Positions 1 through 9,629 of a stretch of 64,000 bases of DNA are shown here, piece by piece (position 1 is the first letter of the stretch; every line of letters begins with the position of its first letter). The notes beneath the pieces are model-generated. The model was not told the origin of the DNA. It worked only from the letters and a program-made list of their open reading frames with translations, and searched no databases. This DNA comes from an uncultured Clostridia bacterium (GTDB lineage Bacteria; Bacillota; Clostridia; Peptostreptococcales; Anaerovoracaceae). The stretch is from NCBI GenBank assembly GCA_934233735.1, contig CAKQGQ010000009.1:1-64000 (forward strand). The letters are read 5' to 3'. Made by a program: the position numbers and the translations under genes.

Positions 1-16
1 TTGCTGAACATTTAAC

Positions 17-45
17 ATATTAACACATTTGGTTAACATTGTCAA
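17..45 (-). promoter_or_regulatory. Consensus promoter, third of a tandem array reading out of the left edge
   Basis: On the minus strand TTGACA (40-45), a 17-base spacer and TAATAT (17-22). It is the third of three evenly built promoters (others at 116-144 and 233-261). No gene for it lies in the window, so its target is to the left. Tandem sigma-A promoters of this strength are typical of rRNA operons in Firmicutes; that target is an inference. Confidence 0.75.
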
Positions 46-115
46 GTGCTTTTTTCACTTTCTTTCGACTTGCGTTTCCAGTTTCCAAAGCCTGCCGTTT
101 TTCGACAGCTTGATT

Positions 116-144
116 ATTTTATCAAACTTTCGATTCTTTGTCAA
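116..144 (-). promoter_or_regulatory. Consensus promoter, second of the tandem array
   Basis: Minus strand TTGACA (139-144), 17-base spacer, TAAAAT (116-121). It lies exactly 117 bases from the equivalent elements of the promoter at 233-261. Just downstream, where the RNA would start, is an inverted repeat (91-109, CTGTCG/CGGCAG with an A-rich loop) that is also present after the first promoter. Confidence 0.75.
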
Positions 145-232
145 GCCCTTTTTTCTTTTTTTTCGTCCTGTTCACTTCCGTGCAGGAGAGAAAAGAGTTT
201 TGAAAGGGCTGCCGTTTTGCGACAGCTTGTCT

Positions 233-261
233 ATATTACCACTCCCGTCTCCCTTTGTCAA
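233..261 (-). promoter_or_regulatory. Consensus promoter, first of the tandem array
   Basis: Minus strand TTGACA (256-261), 17-base spacer, TAATAT (233-238). The predicted start is followed at once by a 7-bp hairpin, GCTGTCG/CGGCAGC with loop CAAAA (208-226). The element lies directly after gap with no clear intervening terminator. No open reading frame is supported in 1-297. Confidence 0.75.
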
Positions 262-297
262 GTACCTTTTTTCGAAGTTTTTCGCAAGCTTTATAAA

Positions 298-1314
298 TCA
301 AAGCAATGTCGCAAGATATTTCAAGGTCCGGACAAGTTGGCAGGTATAACTCATCTCATTGTCATACCATGCTACCACACGCACTTCGAATATATGCGTG
401 CCGCATTGCTGCGCCAATGTCTGTGTAGCATCAAAGAGCGAACCGTAATCCATTCCAATGATATCGGTGCTTACAAGTTCTTCTTCCGTATAACCGAAAG
501 ATTCATTTGCAGCCGCCTTCATCGCCGCGTTGATTCCTTCAACCGATACAGAGTCCGTCATGTCTTTGAGGGTTGCATCCAGTATCGTGATCGAACCTGT
601 CGGAACCGGTACACGCTGTGCCGAACCGATTAATTTTCCATCCAGTTCCGGAATGACCAAGCCGATCGCTTTCGCAGCACCGGTTGAATTCGGGACAATA
701 TTCAGTGCTCCCGCTCTTGCTCTGCGCAAATCTCCTTTTTTATGCGGTCCGTCCAGTATCATCTGGTCACCGGTATATGCATGGATTGTAGTCATAAAGC
801 CCGTGCGGACCTCTCTGTAATCATTTAGTGCCTTTGCCATCGGAGCTAAGCAGTTTGTCGTGCAGGACGCTCCTGAAACGATATTGTCGTCCTTAGTCAA
901 GGTTTCGTGATTCACACCATAGACAATCGTTGGCAGATCATTTCCTGCAGGTGCCGAGATCAAAACTTTTTTCGCGCCTGCATCGATATGTGCCTGCGCT
1001 TTCTCTTTCGATGTGTAAAAGCCTGTGCACTCCAACACCACATCAATCCCCAAAGACTTCCAAGGCAATTTTTTTGCATCTGCTTCCTTAAAAATCGGTA
1101 TGCGTTTTCCATCGACGCGGATAGAGCTTTCGTCGTGCGTAACTTCGTGCCCCTGGAAGGTGCCCTGTGAGCTGTCATATTTTAAGAGATGTGCCAGCAT
1201 CCTCGGCTCTGTCAAATCATTGATTGCTGCAATTTCCACCTGCGAATCGCAAAAAATGCGTCTGAATGCCAGGCGTCCTATGCGTCCGAATCCGTTAATT
1301 GCCACTTTGATCAT
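298..1314 (-). CDS. gap: Glyceraldehyde-3-phosphate dehydrogenase, type I
   Basis: Cytosolic NAD-dependent oxidation of glyceraldehyde 3-phosphate to 1,3-bisphosphoglycerate. The 338-residue protein has the N-terminal nucleotide-binding motif GFGRIGR and the catalytic cysteine in SCTTNC, at the family's usual length. The start at 1314 is chosen because GGAGGTG precedes it; an in-frame start at 1365 would lie inside the preceding gene. It is the last gene of the hexuronate run, 25 bases after the KDPG aldolase, so it would directly consume the glyceraldehyde 3-phosphate that aldolase releases. The genome may well have another gap for central glycolysis. The identity is secure; a dedicated role in uronate breakdown is inferred from position. 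Confidence 0.95.
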   Translation of the reverse strand: MIKVAINGFGRIGRLAFRRIFCDSQVEIAAINDLTEPRMLAHLLKYDSSQGTFQGHEVTHDESSIRVDGKRIPIFKEADAKKLPWKSLGIDVVLECTGFYTSKEKAQAHIDAGAKKVLISAPAGNDLPTIVYGVNHETLTKDDNIVSGASCTTNCLAPMAKALNDYREVRTGFMTTIHAYTGDQMILDGPHKKGDLRRARAGALNIVPNSTGAAKAIGLVIPELDGKLIGSAQRVPVPTGSITILDATLKDMTDSVSVEGINAAMKAAANESFGYTEEELVSTDIIGMDYGSLFDATQTLAQQCGTHIFEVRVVAWYDNEMSYTCQLVRTLKYLATLL

Positions 1315-1339
1315 CTTGCCCCCACCTCCGTCTTTCTTT

Positions 1340-2299
1340 TTATTTTTCAACCAAATGAAATGCAAATCCGCCGATTTCTTCCTTTATATATACGGACAAA
1401 AGTCGGCCGTTCTTATATTTTTTCGTTTCCTCGTCAAACAGCACACCTTTTTTTTCAAGATGATACATAGCTCTTTCGCAATCCGATGTTCCAATTGCGA
1501 TGTGCCCATGTGTACCCGGAAAATGCTTGCCGCACACTTCTATCCCTGCGGAAGCAAATGTAGAAGCACTGTGTTTGTCCTGCGTAAATCCGAAGATTTC
1601 TGCGAGCCTTTCCGCTTGCTTGTCCTCTTCTTCTCTTGATGAATTGTTGATGCCCACATGAACAACCCGGAAATTGAGCATTCTCATCACAGCTTCCTGC
1701 GCAAGCTGCGCAATTCCGTCGTAATCGTCATTTTCAATCAAATCTTTCTTTACCATCCAAGAGCCGCCGCATGCAACAACCTTTTTAAAAGCTAAATACT
1801 CAGTCAAATTGTCTTTGTTAATTCCGCCCGTAGGCATAAAATGAAGGTTTACATACGGTCCGGCTAACGCTTTCAGCATCTTAACGCCGCCTGCCTGCTC
1901 GGCTGGGAAAAACTTAACCGTGTCAAGGCCTGCCGCCAAAGCCATCTCGATCGCATTGGTGTCCATGCATCCTGGAACAATGGGAATTCCTTTGGAAACA
2001 CAATAGTTTACAACTTCCGGATTATATCCCGGAGTTACGATGAACCGCGCACCGGCGCGAACTGCAGCGTCGACCTGTGCCGTTGTGAGCACCGTTCCTG
2101 CTCCTAAGAACATATCCGGGCATTCCCGCGCGATGTTTTGAATCGCTTCTTCTGCCGCCGCGGTTCTAAAAGTAACCTCCGCGCAGTCGATTCCGCCTTT
2201 TTGAAGTGCTTTTGCCACAGAAACCGCCTTATTCGCATCATCAAGAACAACAACCGGCACAATCCCGATTTTTGATATTTTATTCAGTAATTCATTCAT
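1340..2299 (-). CDS. eda: KDPG/KHG aldolase fused to a C-terminal VOC (glyoxalase-like) domain
   Basis: Splits 2-keto-3-deoxy-6-phosphogluconate into pyruvate and glyceraldehyde 3-phosphate, the last step of hexuronate breakdown. Residues 1 to about 207 are a class I aldolase of the Eda family: the Schiff-base lysine is in TVKFFPAE and the catalytic glutamate in CAEVTFRT. Eda alone is about 210 residues. Here roughly 110 further residues follow (starting near [10 protein letters not shown]) that look like a vicinal-oxygen-chelate/glyoxalase fold, with the motif [15 protein letters not shown]. The start at 2299 is preferred because AAAGGGTG sits in front of it; a GTG at 2308 is the alternative. 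It follows kdgK by 20 bases. The function of the extra domain is unknown. Confidence 0.9.
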   Translation of the reverse strand: MNELLNKISKIGIVPVVVLDDANKAVSVAKALQKGGIDCAEVTFRTAAAEEAIQNIARECPDMFLGAGTVLTTAQVDAAVRAGARFIVTPGYNPEVVNYCVSKGIPIVPGCMDTNAIEMALAAGLDTVKFFPAEQAGGVKMLKALAGPYVNLHFMPTGGINKDNLTEYLAFKKVVACGGSWMVKKDLIENDDYDGIAQLAQEAVMRMLNFRVVHVGINNSSREEEDKQAERLAEIFGFTQDKHSASTFASAGIEVCGKHFPGTHGHIAIGTSDCERAMYHLEKKGVLFDEETKKYKNGRLLSVYIKEEIGGFAFHLVEK

Positions 2300-2319
2300 T
2301 GCTTTCACCCTTTTTCCGC

Positions 2320-3345
2320 TTATCTTTGTACTCTTCCGGAGCCGTCACCGCTCATCAGCTTCTTTACATCTTCAGCCGATACCCGGTTAAAATCGCCAAG
2401 AATGCTGTGTTTTAAGCATGATGCGGCAACTGCGAATTCGAGCGCCTGCCGATCGGTTTCATAATTTGCCAGTCCGTAAATCAGTCCTCCGCCAAAGCTG
2501 TCTCCGCCGCCGACTCTGTCTATGATATTGTTTATGTCATAATGTTTGCTGACAATGAACTCCTTGCGGTTGTTCAGGCAGGCTGACCAGCCGTTTGCAT
2601 CAGCGCTTTTGCTTTCGCGCAGGGTAATGGCAATCTTCTTCACATTTGGATATGCGTCAAGTACCTTCCTGCTCAGGATTTCATACTTATTGCTGTCGAT
2701 TTTGCCGGATTCCACATCCACATCGATTGTAATTCCCAGTGATTTCTGCACATCCTCTTCATTCGCAATCAGAACATCCGCATATCCGGCAAGTTCTTTC
2801 ATGACATCCTGTACATTTTTTCCGTATTTCCAAAGGTTTTTTCTGTAGTTCAGGTCGCAGGACACAGCAATTCCGCGTCTCTTCGCTTCTCGTACACTTT
2901 CAAGAGAAAGCAGCATTAAGCTTTCCGAAATTGCGGGCGTAATTCCCGTAATATGAAACCATTCCACACCGCTGAAGGCGCTCTCCCAATCCACCGTTCC
3001 GGGACCGGCCAGTGCAATGCTGCTGTCTGCCCGATCATAGATCACCTTGCTCGGAAGCTGGTTTGCCCCTGCCTCAAGAAAGTAAATTCCCATTCTTCCC
3101 GGACCTCTCAAAACCCGGCTCGTATCTACGCCAAATCTTCTTAATTCCCCCAAGCAGGCGTCACCCAATGCGTTTTCAGGCAGAACCGTTAAAAAAGCCG
3201 CGTCCATTCCGTAATTTGCTAAAGATACTGCAACGTTCGCTTCTCCGCCGCCAAAAGTCGCCTCAAGCTGCGGCGACTGCATCAGGCGTTCTCTTCCCGG
3301 AGCCTTAAGCCTCAGCATGATTTCACCAAATGTCAATACTTTCAT
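2320..3345 (-). CDS. kdgK: 2-keto-3-deoxygluconate kinase (PfkB family)
   Basis: Phosphorylates 2-keto-3-deoxygluconate with ATP to KDPG, the substrate of the aldolase encoded next. The 341-residue protein carries the ribokinase-family signatures: an N-terminal sugar-binding glycine motif ([14 protein letters not shown]) and the C-terminal catalytic [15 protein letters not shown] with the general-base aspartate. The start at 3345 is chosen because AGGAGG ends six bases upstream; the ATG at 3351 would overlap that site. It lies 18 bases after uxuB. The substrate is inferred from the neighbours uxuA, uxuB and eda, which fit only KDG. Confidence 0.9.
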   Translation of the reverse strand: MKVLTFGEIMLRLKAPGRERLMQSPQLEATFGGGEANVAVSLANYGMDAAFLTVLPENALGDACLGELRRFGVDTSRVLRGPGRMGIYFLEAGANQLPSKVIYDRADSSIALAGPGTVDWESAFSGVEWFHITGITPAISESLMLLSLESVREAKRRGIAVSCDLNYRKNLWKYGKNVQDVMKELAGYADVLIANEEDVQKSLGITIDVDVESGKIDSNKYEILSRKVLDAYPNVKKIAITLRESKSADANGWSACLNNRKEFIVSKHYDINNIIDRVGGGDSFGGGLIYGLANYETDRQALEFAVAASCLKHSILGDFNRVSAEDVKKLMSGDGSGRVQR

Positions 3346-3363
3346 CTTCATCCTCCTGTTAAG

Positions 3364-4986
3364 CTATTTATTTCCAATTATATATTTTTCCAAAGTTTTT
3401 CTTACAGCACCTTTTTCGCTTGCCATTTCCCGGAAATATCCGACAATCCGCTCAGCAAGTCCCGCCTCACAAAGATCAATGCCGAATATCCGTGCATTTG
3501 ACAGAATCGGCGCAAGTTCCTGCTCGCAGCCGTCGATTTTTCCTAAGGTCATATGCGCAAAATATTTTTTCAAATCCCCATGCAGAGGATCCGGGCTCAA
3601 TTCAAAAGGAACTCCGTTATCATCGACTGCCATCAAATATCTCATCCATCCGGCCAAAACCAGCGGGATGACCGTCAAGTCCTGCACATTCATCGATTCG
3701 TTTCTGATGTATGCTTTAATCGTTTCACCGAAGCGAATCGGGAGCTTTTGCGAAGTATCCGTAGCAATCCTCTGCGGTGTATCCGGCATAAACGGATTCG
3801 GAATACGCGCCTCTAAAACCTCTTTTAAAAATTTCTTAGGCTCAATGATTCCCGGATCTGTTACGACCGGCATCCCCTCGCGGTATCCAAGCTGATATAC
3901 CATTTCCTTCAAAAGCGGATCGCGCATTTCATCCGAAATCTTCGTGTATGACAAAAGACATCCGAATATCGCAAGTGCTGTGTGCAGCGGATTCAGGCAA
4001 GTGCATACTTTCATTTTTTCAGTTTTGTCCACAGTATTTTTATCTGTGAAATAAATGCCGCCTTTTTCTAAGCAAGGTCTGCCTGCCGGGAAATGATCCT
4101 CTATGACCAAATACTCGCATTCCTCTGCATTAACAAATGGCGCAATATAGGTCTGCTTCTGCGTAACAATCACAGACATGTCCTTAAGACCTTCGTCTTC
4201 AAGCATATGCATGATATCCAGGCTGGGGCGAGGCGTAATCTTGTCAATCATTGTCCACGGGAAAGAAACTTTTTGCGGATCTTGTATCCACGAAACGAAT
4301 CCCTGCTCTGCAGTTCCGTTTTTCTCCCATTTTTCTGCAAAATCCCACACCGCATCCCGCAGTCTGTCTCCGTTATGGGAAAAGTTGTCCATGCTTACGA
4401 GTGCAATCGGCATTTTTCCTGCGAGGAACCTTTCATAGCAAAGTGCCGCTATCTTGCCTATGTAACTTTCAGCATCCTTTGGACCTGCTGCAAAATCATG
4501 CTGTACGACAGGAAAATAATTTCCTTCCGAATCCTGCAGCTTATATCCCTTTTCCGTAATCGTAAAACTCGCCATCTGCAGTGACGGACTCCTGAAAATC
4601 TCGCGCAGTCGTTCCGCGTCTTCTCCGTGTTTCTTATCCATCAGCAAAGATTCGGCAACACTCCCAACAACTTTTTTCTCAACATTTCCATCCGCTTTTA
4701 ATGTTACAAGCAAGGACAAATTGTCATGCGGCCGGTAAATCTTTTCGATAATTTCTTCATCAAAGCCCTCTGCCACAATCAGGCCGACATCTTCTGCGCC
4801 TTGGTTTAAGAGTTCCTGCAGAACTGCCGCCGGAAATGCGCGAAAGATATTCCCACAGCCAAAGTGAATCCATTTGGGGTTGTTTTTCGTACGCTTCCTA
4901 ACCGCATCGATATCAAACATCGGCAATTGAATGTTCCTTTCAATCCATGCAGAGGAATTTAATTGTGATAACTTTAACTCTATCAT
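3364..4986 (-). CDS. uxuB: Fructuronate reductase (D-mannonate oxidoreductase)
   Basis: NADH-dependent interconversion of D-fructuronate and D-mannonate, the second step of the glucuronate branch. It belongs to the polyol-specific long-chain dehydrogenase (mannitol dehydrogenase) family: an N-terminal Rossmann segment (WIHFGCGNIFRAF) and the family motif SMDNFSHNGDRL near residue 200. At 540 residues it is somewhat longer than enterobacterial UxuB. AAGGAAT precedes the start. It is separated from uxuA by the MATE gene, an unusual insertion in this pathway. It is only distantly similar to UxaB (16428-17921), which belongs to the same superfamily. Confidence 0.88.
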   Translation of the reverse strand: MIELKLSQLNSSAWIERNIQLPMFDIDAVRKRTKNNPKWIHFGCGNIFRAFPAAVLQELLNQGAEDVGLIVAEGFDEEIIEKIYRPHDNLSLLVTLKADGNVEKKVVGSVAESLLMDKKHGEDAERLREIFRSPSLQMASFTITEKGYKLQDSEGNYFPVVQHDFAAGPKDAESYIGKIAALCYERFLAGKMPIALVSMDNFSHNGDRLRDAVWDFAEKWEKNGTAEQGFVSWIQDPQKVSFPWTMIDKITPRPSLDIMHMLEDEGLKDMSVIVTQKQTYIAPFVNAEECEYLVIEDHFPAGRPCLEKGGIYFTDKNTVDKTEKMKVCTCLNPLHTALAIFGCLLSYTKISDEMRDPLLKEMVYQLGYREGMPVVTDPGIIEPKKFLKEVLEARIPNPFMPDTPQRIATDTSQKLPIRFGETIKAYIRNESMNVQDLTVIPLVLAGWMRYLMAVDDNGVPFELSPDPLHGDLKKYFAHMTLGKIDGCEQELAPILSNARIFGIDLCEAGLAERIVGYFREMASEKGAVRKTLEKYIIGNK

Positions 4987-5045
4987 AATCTTTATTCCTT
5001 CTTTCTGTAATAAATACGCTGCAATTGTTTTATGTTTTACTTCCC

Positions 5046-6404
5046 TTATACTTGCATTTTTTCAACTTTATTGTTAATCCATTTTCTTGAATAAAAACGC
5101 TTTGTTAAAATCACGCATTTAACAAAGTCTTCCGTTTGTGCAAAGATTACAACAACAAAAATCGGCAGATTCCATAGCAATGCACCCATAAATACCAACG
5201 GTACACTTATCAGCCAGATTGCCGACACCTCGGTTTTCATTGCAAACTTTACATCGCCTCCCGCTCTTAAGATTCCCGTGATTAAGGTAATATTGTAAAT
5301 TTTAAGAGGAATCGAAACGCCGTAAATACACAGCAAACTCATCAGATATCGTCGTCCCTGTTCATCAAAGCGAAACATTCCCGCCATCGGATACGCAAGT
5401 ACTATCAAAAGGATTCCTGCCAAAATCCCTAAAAAAACATTTAACCTTAAAAGCCTGCGTGCACTATGCCATGCATCCTCTTTTTCTCCTCGTCCGAGTA
5501 ATTCACCAATAATAATCAAGGTTGCGTCACCAACGCTATAAATAGTCTTCGTGAAAATATGTGTAACAATATCCGCCGCCTGAGTTACTGCAGATGCTAA
5601 AATACTAATTCTGCCATATGCAGCGTTATACGCTGACATGCCCCCACTCCACATCATTTCATTGACGGTTGTCGGAACTGCATTTTTAAATATTTCAATG
5701 GCCAACATGCGATTACCACGGCAAAAGTAATCTTTTTTATCTTTTAGCAAAGGATTCTTTGTAACAAGCATAGCCCCAAGCAGAATCAGCAAGTTAATTA
5801 GTAACGATACAGTCGTCGCTAACCCGGCTCCATCTGCTCCCATTGCAGTAAATCCAAACTTGCCAAAAATCAGGATGTAATTCAATCCAAGATTCGAAAC
5901 GATTGCAACAATGCTCGCAAAAACAGGCAGCTTAACATGTTGTGTGCTTTTTAAAGCCATAACCAATGGAAGCACAATGCTGTAAAGCAGCAGGCATGGA
6001 CTCCGGTATACCATATAAGAAGCACCGATTTTTGCAACTGCGGAATAATGAGTAAATATCTGCAGCAAAGGTCCCGGAATCGCAAGCACAAGTGCAAAAA
6101 GCAGAAAACTGAACGAAAGTGCCGTACATATCGTAATCGACAATGTCTTACGAATCCCTTTCCAGTTTCCGCTTCCATAAAACTGAGACAAAAATGTCGC
6201 AGCACCACCGGAAAACCCATAGATGGTCATAGATTGGATAAAAAACAGCTGCGTACCAAGCCCAACGGCCGATACCGCAGTTTCTCCCAAGCTGCTGACC
6301 ATCAGAGTATCAACAAAGTCTGCGCTGGCCGTTAACAATCCTTCCAAGGAAAGGGGAAACGCCAATTTCACAAGCTTTTTCTTTAAAACGTTTTCATCCT
6401 TCAT
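5046..6404 (-). CDS. MATE-family multidrug/metabolite efflux transporter
   Basis: An integral membrane protein with about twelve hydrophobic segments and the MATE duplication. The first half contains FPLSLEGLLTASADFVDTLM and the second half repeats the pattern near residue 240 (NAVPTTVNEMMWSGGM). Proteins of this family export organic cations or other solutes using a sodium or proton gradient. The gene overlaps the end of uxuA by 11 bases, so it is translated with the uronate enzymes. Its substrate is unknown; a role in exporting a toxic pathway intermediate is speculation. An in-frame ATG at 6437 would add 11 residues; neither start has a good Shine-Dalgarno sequence, which suggests coupling to uxuA. 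Confidence 0.88.
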   Translation of the reverse strand: MKDENVLKKKLVKLAFPLSLEGLLTASADFVDTLMVSSLGETAVSAVGLGTQLFFIQSMTIYGFSGGAATFLSQFYGSGNWKGIRKTLSITICTALSFSFLLFALVLAIPGPLLQIFTHYSAVAKIGASYMVYRSPCLLLYSIVLPLVMALKSTQHVKLPVFASIVAIVSNLGLNYILIFGKFGFTAMGADGAGLATTVSLLINLLILLGAMLVTKNPLLKDKKDYFCRGNRMLAIEIFKNAVPTTVNEMMWSGGMSAYNAAYGRISILASAVTQAADIVTHIFTKTIYSVGDATLIIIGELLGRGEKEDAWHSARRLLRLNVFLGILAGILLIVLAYPMAGMFRFDEQGRRYLMSLLCIYGVSIPLKIYNITLITGILRAGGDVKFAMKTEVSAIWLISVPLVFMGALLWNLPIFVVVIFAQTEDFVKCVILTKRFYSRKWINNKVEKMQV

Positions 6405-7476
6405 TTTTTTGTTTCTGCAAACTTTCCTGAATGCCATTCAGATATGCAATACCAAGGGCTCTGTCATATAAGCCATAGCCTGCCCGTCCATGTTCATCCC
6501 AAATCATTCTGCCGTGATCCGGGCGAATGTATCCGTCAAACCCAACCTCATTTAACGCTTTCATAATTTCATACATATCGAAACTTCCGTCGGAAGAAAG
6601 GTGCGATGATTCATAGAATTTCCCCGGTTCTTCGATTTTTAAATTTCTGACATGGGCAAACGCAATCCGCTCCTTCCTGCCAAAGTAACGAATCAATTCC
6701 GGCAGACAATTCTGCGGGTTTGAACCCAGCGATCCGGTGCAAAGTGTGATGCTGTTATACGGGCTGTCTACCAAAGAAAGAATTTCATCAAAAGTTTCTT
6801 TTGAATTTGCGATTCTCGGAAGCCCGAAAATATCCCAAGGCGGATCATCCGGATGCATCGCCATTTTGATATCGCAAGCTTCACAAACAGGAATAATCGC
6901 TTCCAAAAAATATTTCAAGTTTTCTTTTAACTTTTCGTGAGAAACCTGCTCATAAGCCTTGAACAGTTTTTTTAACTCCGCCATACGAGCCGGCTCCCAG
7001 CCGGCCATCTCAAATCCGCCGGTCTGATTTTGGATTTCATCCGCGAATTTTTGAGGGTCTGTAATTTTATCAATGATCGTTTGATCATAACTCATGGTAT
7101 TCGACCCATCCGGCAATTTCCGGTCTAGGCTTGTCCTCGTCCAGTCAAATACCGGCATAAAATTATAGCAAATTACCTTAATACCGATTTCTTTTAAATT
7201 CTTGATTGTTTTCTTGTAATTTTCAATGTATTGATCTCTGCTTGGAAGTCCCAGTTTGATATCCTCGTGTACATTGACACTCTCAATTACCTCCAGTTCC
7301 AAACCTGCATCCGTAACTTCTTTTTTTAACGTACGCAGCCGCTCAAGCGGCCACAATTCCCCTGCCGGCAAATCCATCAGCGATGTCACCACGCCGGTAA
7401 TACCGGGAATTTGCCTAATATATTTCAACGGGATTGGATCCATTTCAGATCCATACCACCTAAATGTCATTTTCAT
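6394..7476 (-). CDS. uxuA: Mannonate dehydratase
   Basis: Dehydrates D-mannonate to 2-keto-3-deoxygluconate, joining the glucuronate branch to KdgK. The 360-residue TIM-barrel protein starts MKMTFRWYG as UxuA proteins do and contains the conserved segments MAMHPDDPPW and RPDHGRMIWDE near the end, with histidine and aspartate metal ligands. GGAGACAAGTG precedes the ATG at 7476, whose first base is the last base of the uxaC stop. A GTG one codon earlier is possible. It is translationally coupled to uxaC. Confidence 0.95.
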   Translation of the reverse strand: MKMTFRWYGSEMDPIPLKYIRQIPGITGVVTSLMDLPAGELWPLERLRTLKKEVTDAGLELEVIESVNVHEDIKLGLPSRDQYIENYKKTIKNLKEIGIKVICYNFMPVFDWTRTSLDRKLPDGSNTMSYDQTIIDKITDPQKFADEIQNQTGGFEMAGWEPARMAELKKLFKAYEQVSHEKLKENLKYFLEAIIPVCEACDIKMAMHPDDPPWDIFGLPRIANSKETFDEILSLVDSPYNSITLCTGSLGSNPQNCLPELIRYFGRKERIAFAHVRNLKIEEPGKFYESSHLSSDGSFDMYEIMKALNEVGFDGYIRPDHGRMIWDEHGRAGYGLYDRALGIAYLNGIQESLQKQKNEG

Positions 7477-8894
7477 CACTTGTCTCCTTCCAGTCCATCA
7501 AATTGAAAAAACTCCACTGTATTATAATAAGAAATATCTTCAACTATTTTTCCCAGAGTCGTAAGGTTGAAGGGATATAATCCTTCTGTAACCCAATCCC
7601 CGATCATTCGGCATAAAGTTCTTCTGAAATACTCATGTCTTGTGTAGGAGAGAAAACTTCTGGAATCTGTCAGCATGCCGACAAAATTTGCAAGCACATT
7701 ATGCGCTGCCAAGTTTGACATCTGATCATACATGCCGTCCAAATGATCATTGAACCACCATGCGCTTCCGTGCTGTACCTTACCGCGCACGTCAATTTCG
7801 TGATAACATGCGCAAACAGTATCAATCACTGCATTTTCATTCGGATCAAGAGAATAAAGAATTGTTTTAGGCAAAATGCCTTGTGCCTCCAGACTGTCTA
7901 AAAGAGCCGGCAGATTATCTCCCGCTTTGCGTCCTGAAATACAATCATAACCGGTATCTGCTCCAAGTTTTTCAAACATGCGTCTATTATTATTACGACT
8001 CGCTCCGTAATGCAGCTGCATAACCCATCCATACTGTGCATAAGTTTTTGCGAGAGCCGTTAAAAGCGCAGTTTGATATTTTTCTTTGTCCGTTTCTGAG
8101 ATGCTCTCCCCACAGTATGCTCTATAAAAGATTTCTTCAATTTCATCTTCGCTTCCATGAAGAAACGGAACAAAGTCCAGTCCGTGATCGCTGGTCTTGC
8201 ATCCGTTTTCATCAAAATATGCGACAGCCTGCCTCAGAGTCTCCAAAAAGTCACGGTAGGTTGAAATCTTTCGCGAAAAACGCTTTTCCAACACATGTAC
8301 ATAATTGCTGAAACCTTTGCAATTAATCTTAAACGCCTTATCCGGCCGAAATGCCGGCAGTACACGAATTGCAAAGCTTTGATCTTCTCGAATCATCTTA
8401 TGCCAATGCAAGTCGTCCTCCGGATTATCCGTCGTACAGACCAGTTGAACTCCGGACATCTTCATAATCGTTCTAGCCGTCAAATGCTTTTCACGAATAA
8501 CACGATTACAATGTTCCCATGCACGTTCAGCATTCGCTGTCTGCAATGGTTCTGAAAAATCAAAATAATGTTCTAATTCCATCATACTCCACTGATAAAT
8601 TGGATTGCCGATGCAGCGTTCCAAAACCTCTGCCCATTTAAGAAATTTTTCTTTATCATCTGCGTTTCCGGTTACATACGCTTCATCAACTCCACAGTTG
8701 CGCATCAGCCTCCATTTATAATGATCTCCGTAAAGCCACATCTGCGTAATATTTTCAAACTCTTTGTCTTCTGCAATCTCTTGTGGATTTAAATGGCAGT
8801 GATAGTCCACTATCGGCATTTTTTCTGCATATTGATGATATAACTGCTGTGCTTTTTCTGTTGTCAGCAAAAAATCGTCGTGTATGAATTTCAT
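7476..8894 (-). CDS. uxaC: Uronate isomerase (glucuronate/galacturonate isomerase)
   Basis: Interconverts D-glucuronate and D-fructuronate, and D-galacturonate and D-tagaturonate, the shared entry step for both branches encoded here. The 472-residue amidohydrolase-superfamily protein has the N-terminal metal-site motif VDYHCHLNP and the C-terminal SFLSYTRHEYFRR typical of UxaC. GGGAGGA precedes the start. It lies 12 bases after the ABC ATPase gene and overlaps uxuA. Because this one enzyme serves both substrates, the uxuA/uxuB genes downstream and the divergent uxaB/uxaA pair together complete both pathways. Confidence 0.96.
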   Translation of the reverse strand: MKFIHDDFLLTTEKAQQLYHQYAEKMPIVDYHCHLNPQEIAEDKEFENITQMWLYGDHYKWRLMRNCGVDEAYVTGNADDKEKFLKWAEVLERCIGNPIYQWSMMELEHYFDFSEPLQTANAERAWEHCNRVIREKHLTARTIMKMSGVQLVCTTDNPEDDLHWHKMIREDQSFAIRVLPAFRPDKAFKINCKGFSNYVHVLEKRFSRKISTYRDFLETLRQAVAYFDENGCKTSDHGLDFVPFLHGSEDEIEEIFYRAYCGESISETDKEKYQTALLTALAKTYAQYGWVMQLHYGASRNNNRRMFEKLGADTGYDCISGRKAGDNLPALLDSLEAQGILPKTILYSLDPNENAVIDTVCACYHEIDVRGKVQHGSAWWFNDHLDGMYDQMSNLAAHNVLANFVGMLTDSRSFLSYTRHEYFRRTLCRMIGDWVTEGLYPFNLTTLGKIVEDISYYNTVEFFQFDGLEGDK

Positions 8895-8906
8895 TAAAAT
8901 TCCTCC

Positions 8907-9629
8907 CTACAATACTTTAGACAGAAAATCTTTTGTTCTTGGATGCTGTGGATTTTCGAACAGTTCTTTCGGAGTGTTTTCCTCTAAAATAACACCTTCG
9001 TCAATAAAGAGAACCCGATCCCCCACTTCACGCGCAAATCCCATTTCATGTGTTACCACAACCATCGTCATCCCGGAAGCTGCCAGTTCCTTCATAACAG
9101 CAAGCACCTCTCCAACCATTTCGGGGTCAAGTGCCGAAGTCGGTTCATCAAACAGCATGATATCCGGATCCATAGCCAGTGCTCTTGCTATCGCGACCCT
9201 CTGTTTTTGTCCGCCTGAAAGCTGCTGTGGATAACTGTCTATTTTATCTTCCAAGCCAACCCTGCGCAAAAGTTCAAGTGCTCTTTTTTCAGCAACACCT
9301 CTCTGTGTTTTTTTCACCGTCATCGGTGCAACGCACATGTTTCGCATAATATTCATGTTCGTAAACAGGTTAAACTGCTGGAAAACCATCCCCATTTTTT
9401 GACGAATTTGATTTACATTTGCCTTTTTGCCTGTAATTTCTTCACCTTCAATAAAAATACTTCCATCATTTGGCGTTTCCAAAAGATTTAAGCAGCGCAA
9501 AAATGTACTTTTACCGGAACCACTGGGACCGATAACGACAACAACCTCTCCCTTTTGGATATTTGCATCAATGCCGCGAAGGACTTCATGTTTTCCAAAG
9601 GATTTTTTCAGATTTTTAACTTCTATCAT
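8907..9629 (-). CDS. ABC transporter ATPase, polar-amino-acid (GlnQ) type
   Basis: The ATP-hydrolysing subunit of the importer encoded with the next two genes. The 240-residue protein has Walker [10 protein letters not shown], the signature [16 protein letters not shown], Walker [15 protein letters not shown] and the H-loop VTHEMGF, all intact. It overlaps the permease gene by 14 bases. The ATG at 9629 follows a GTG at 9632; either may be used, since AGGAGG lies 10-13 bases away. By family it belongs with importers for glutamine and similar polar amino acids, yet it sits between cupin genes and uxaC, so the cargo may be a uronate-related compound. Confidence 0.93.
   Translation of the reverse strand: MIEVKNLKKSFGKHEVLRGIDANIQKGEVVVVIGPSGSGKSTFLRCLNLLETPNDGSIFIEGEEITGKKANVNQIRQKMGMVFQQFNLFTNMNIMRNMCVAPMTVKKTQRGVAEKRALELLRRVGLEDKIDSYPQQLSGGQKQRVAIARALAMDPDIMLFDEPTSALDPEMVGEVLAVMKELAASGMTMVVVTHEMGFAREVGDRVLFIDEGVILEENTPKELFENPQHPRTKDFLSKVL

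Noticed and set aside
46..633. Long open frame on the plus strand
   Set aside because: It lies opposite gap and across the tandem promoters, has a translation rich in Cys, Arg and Phe typical of antisense frames, and has no ribosome binding site.
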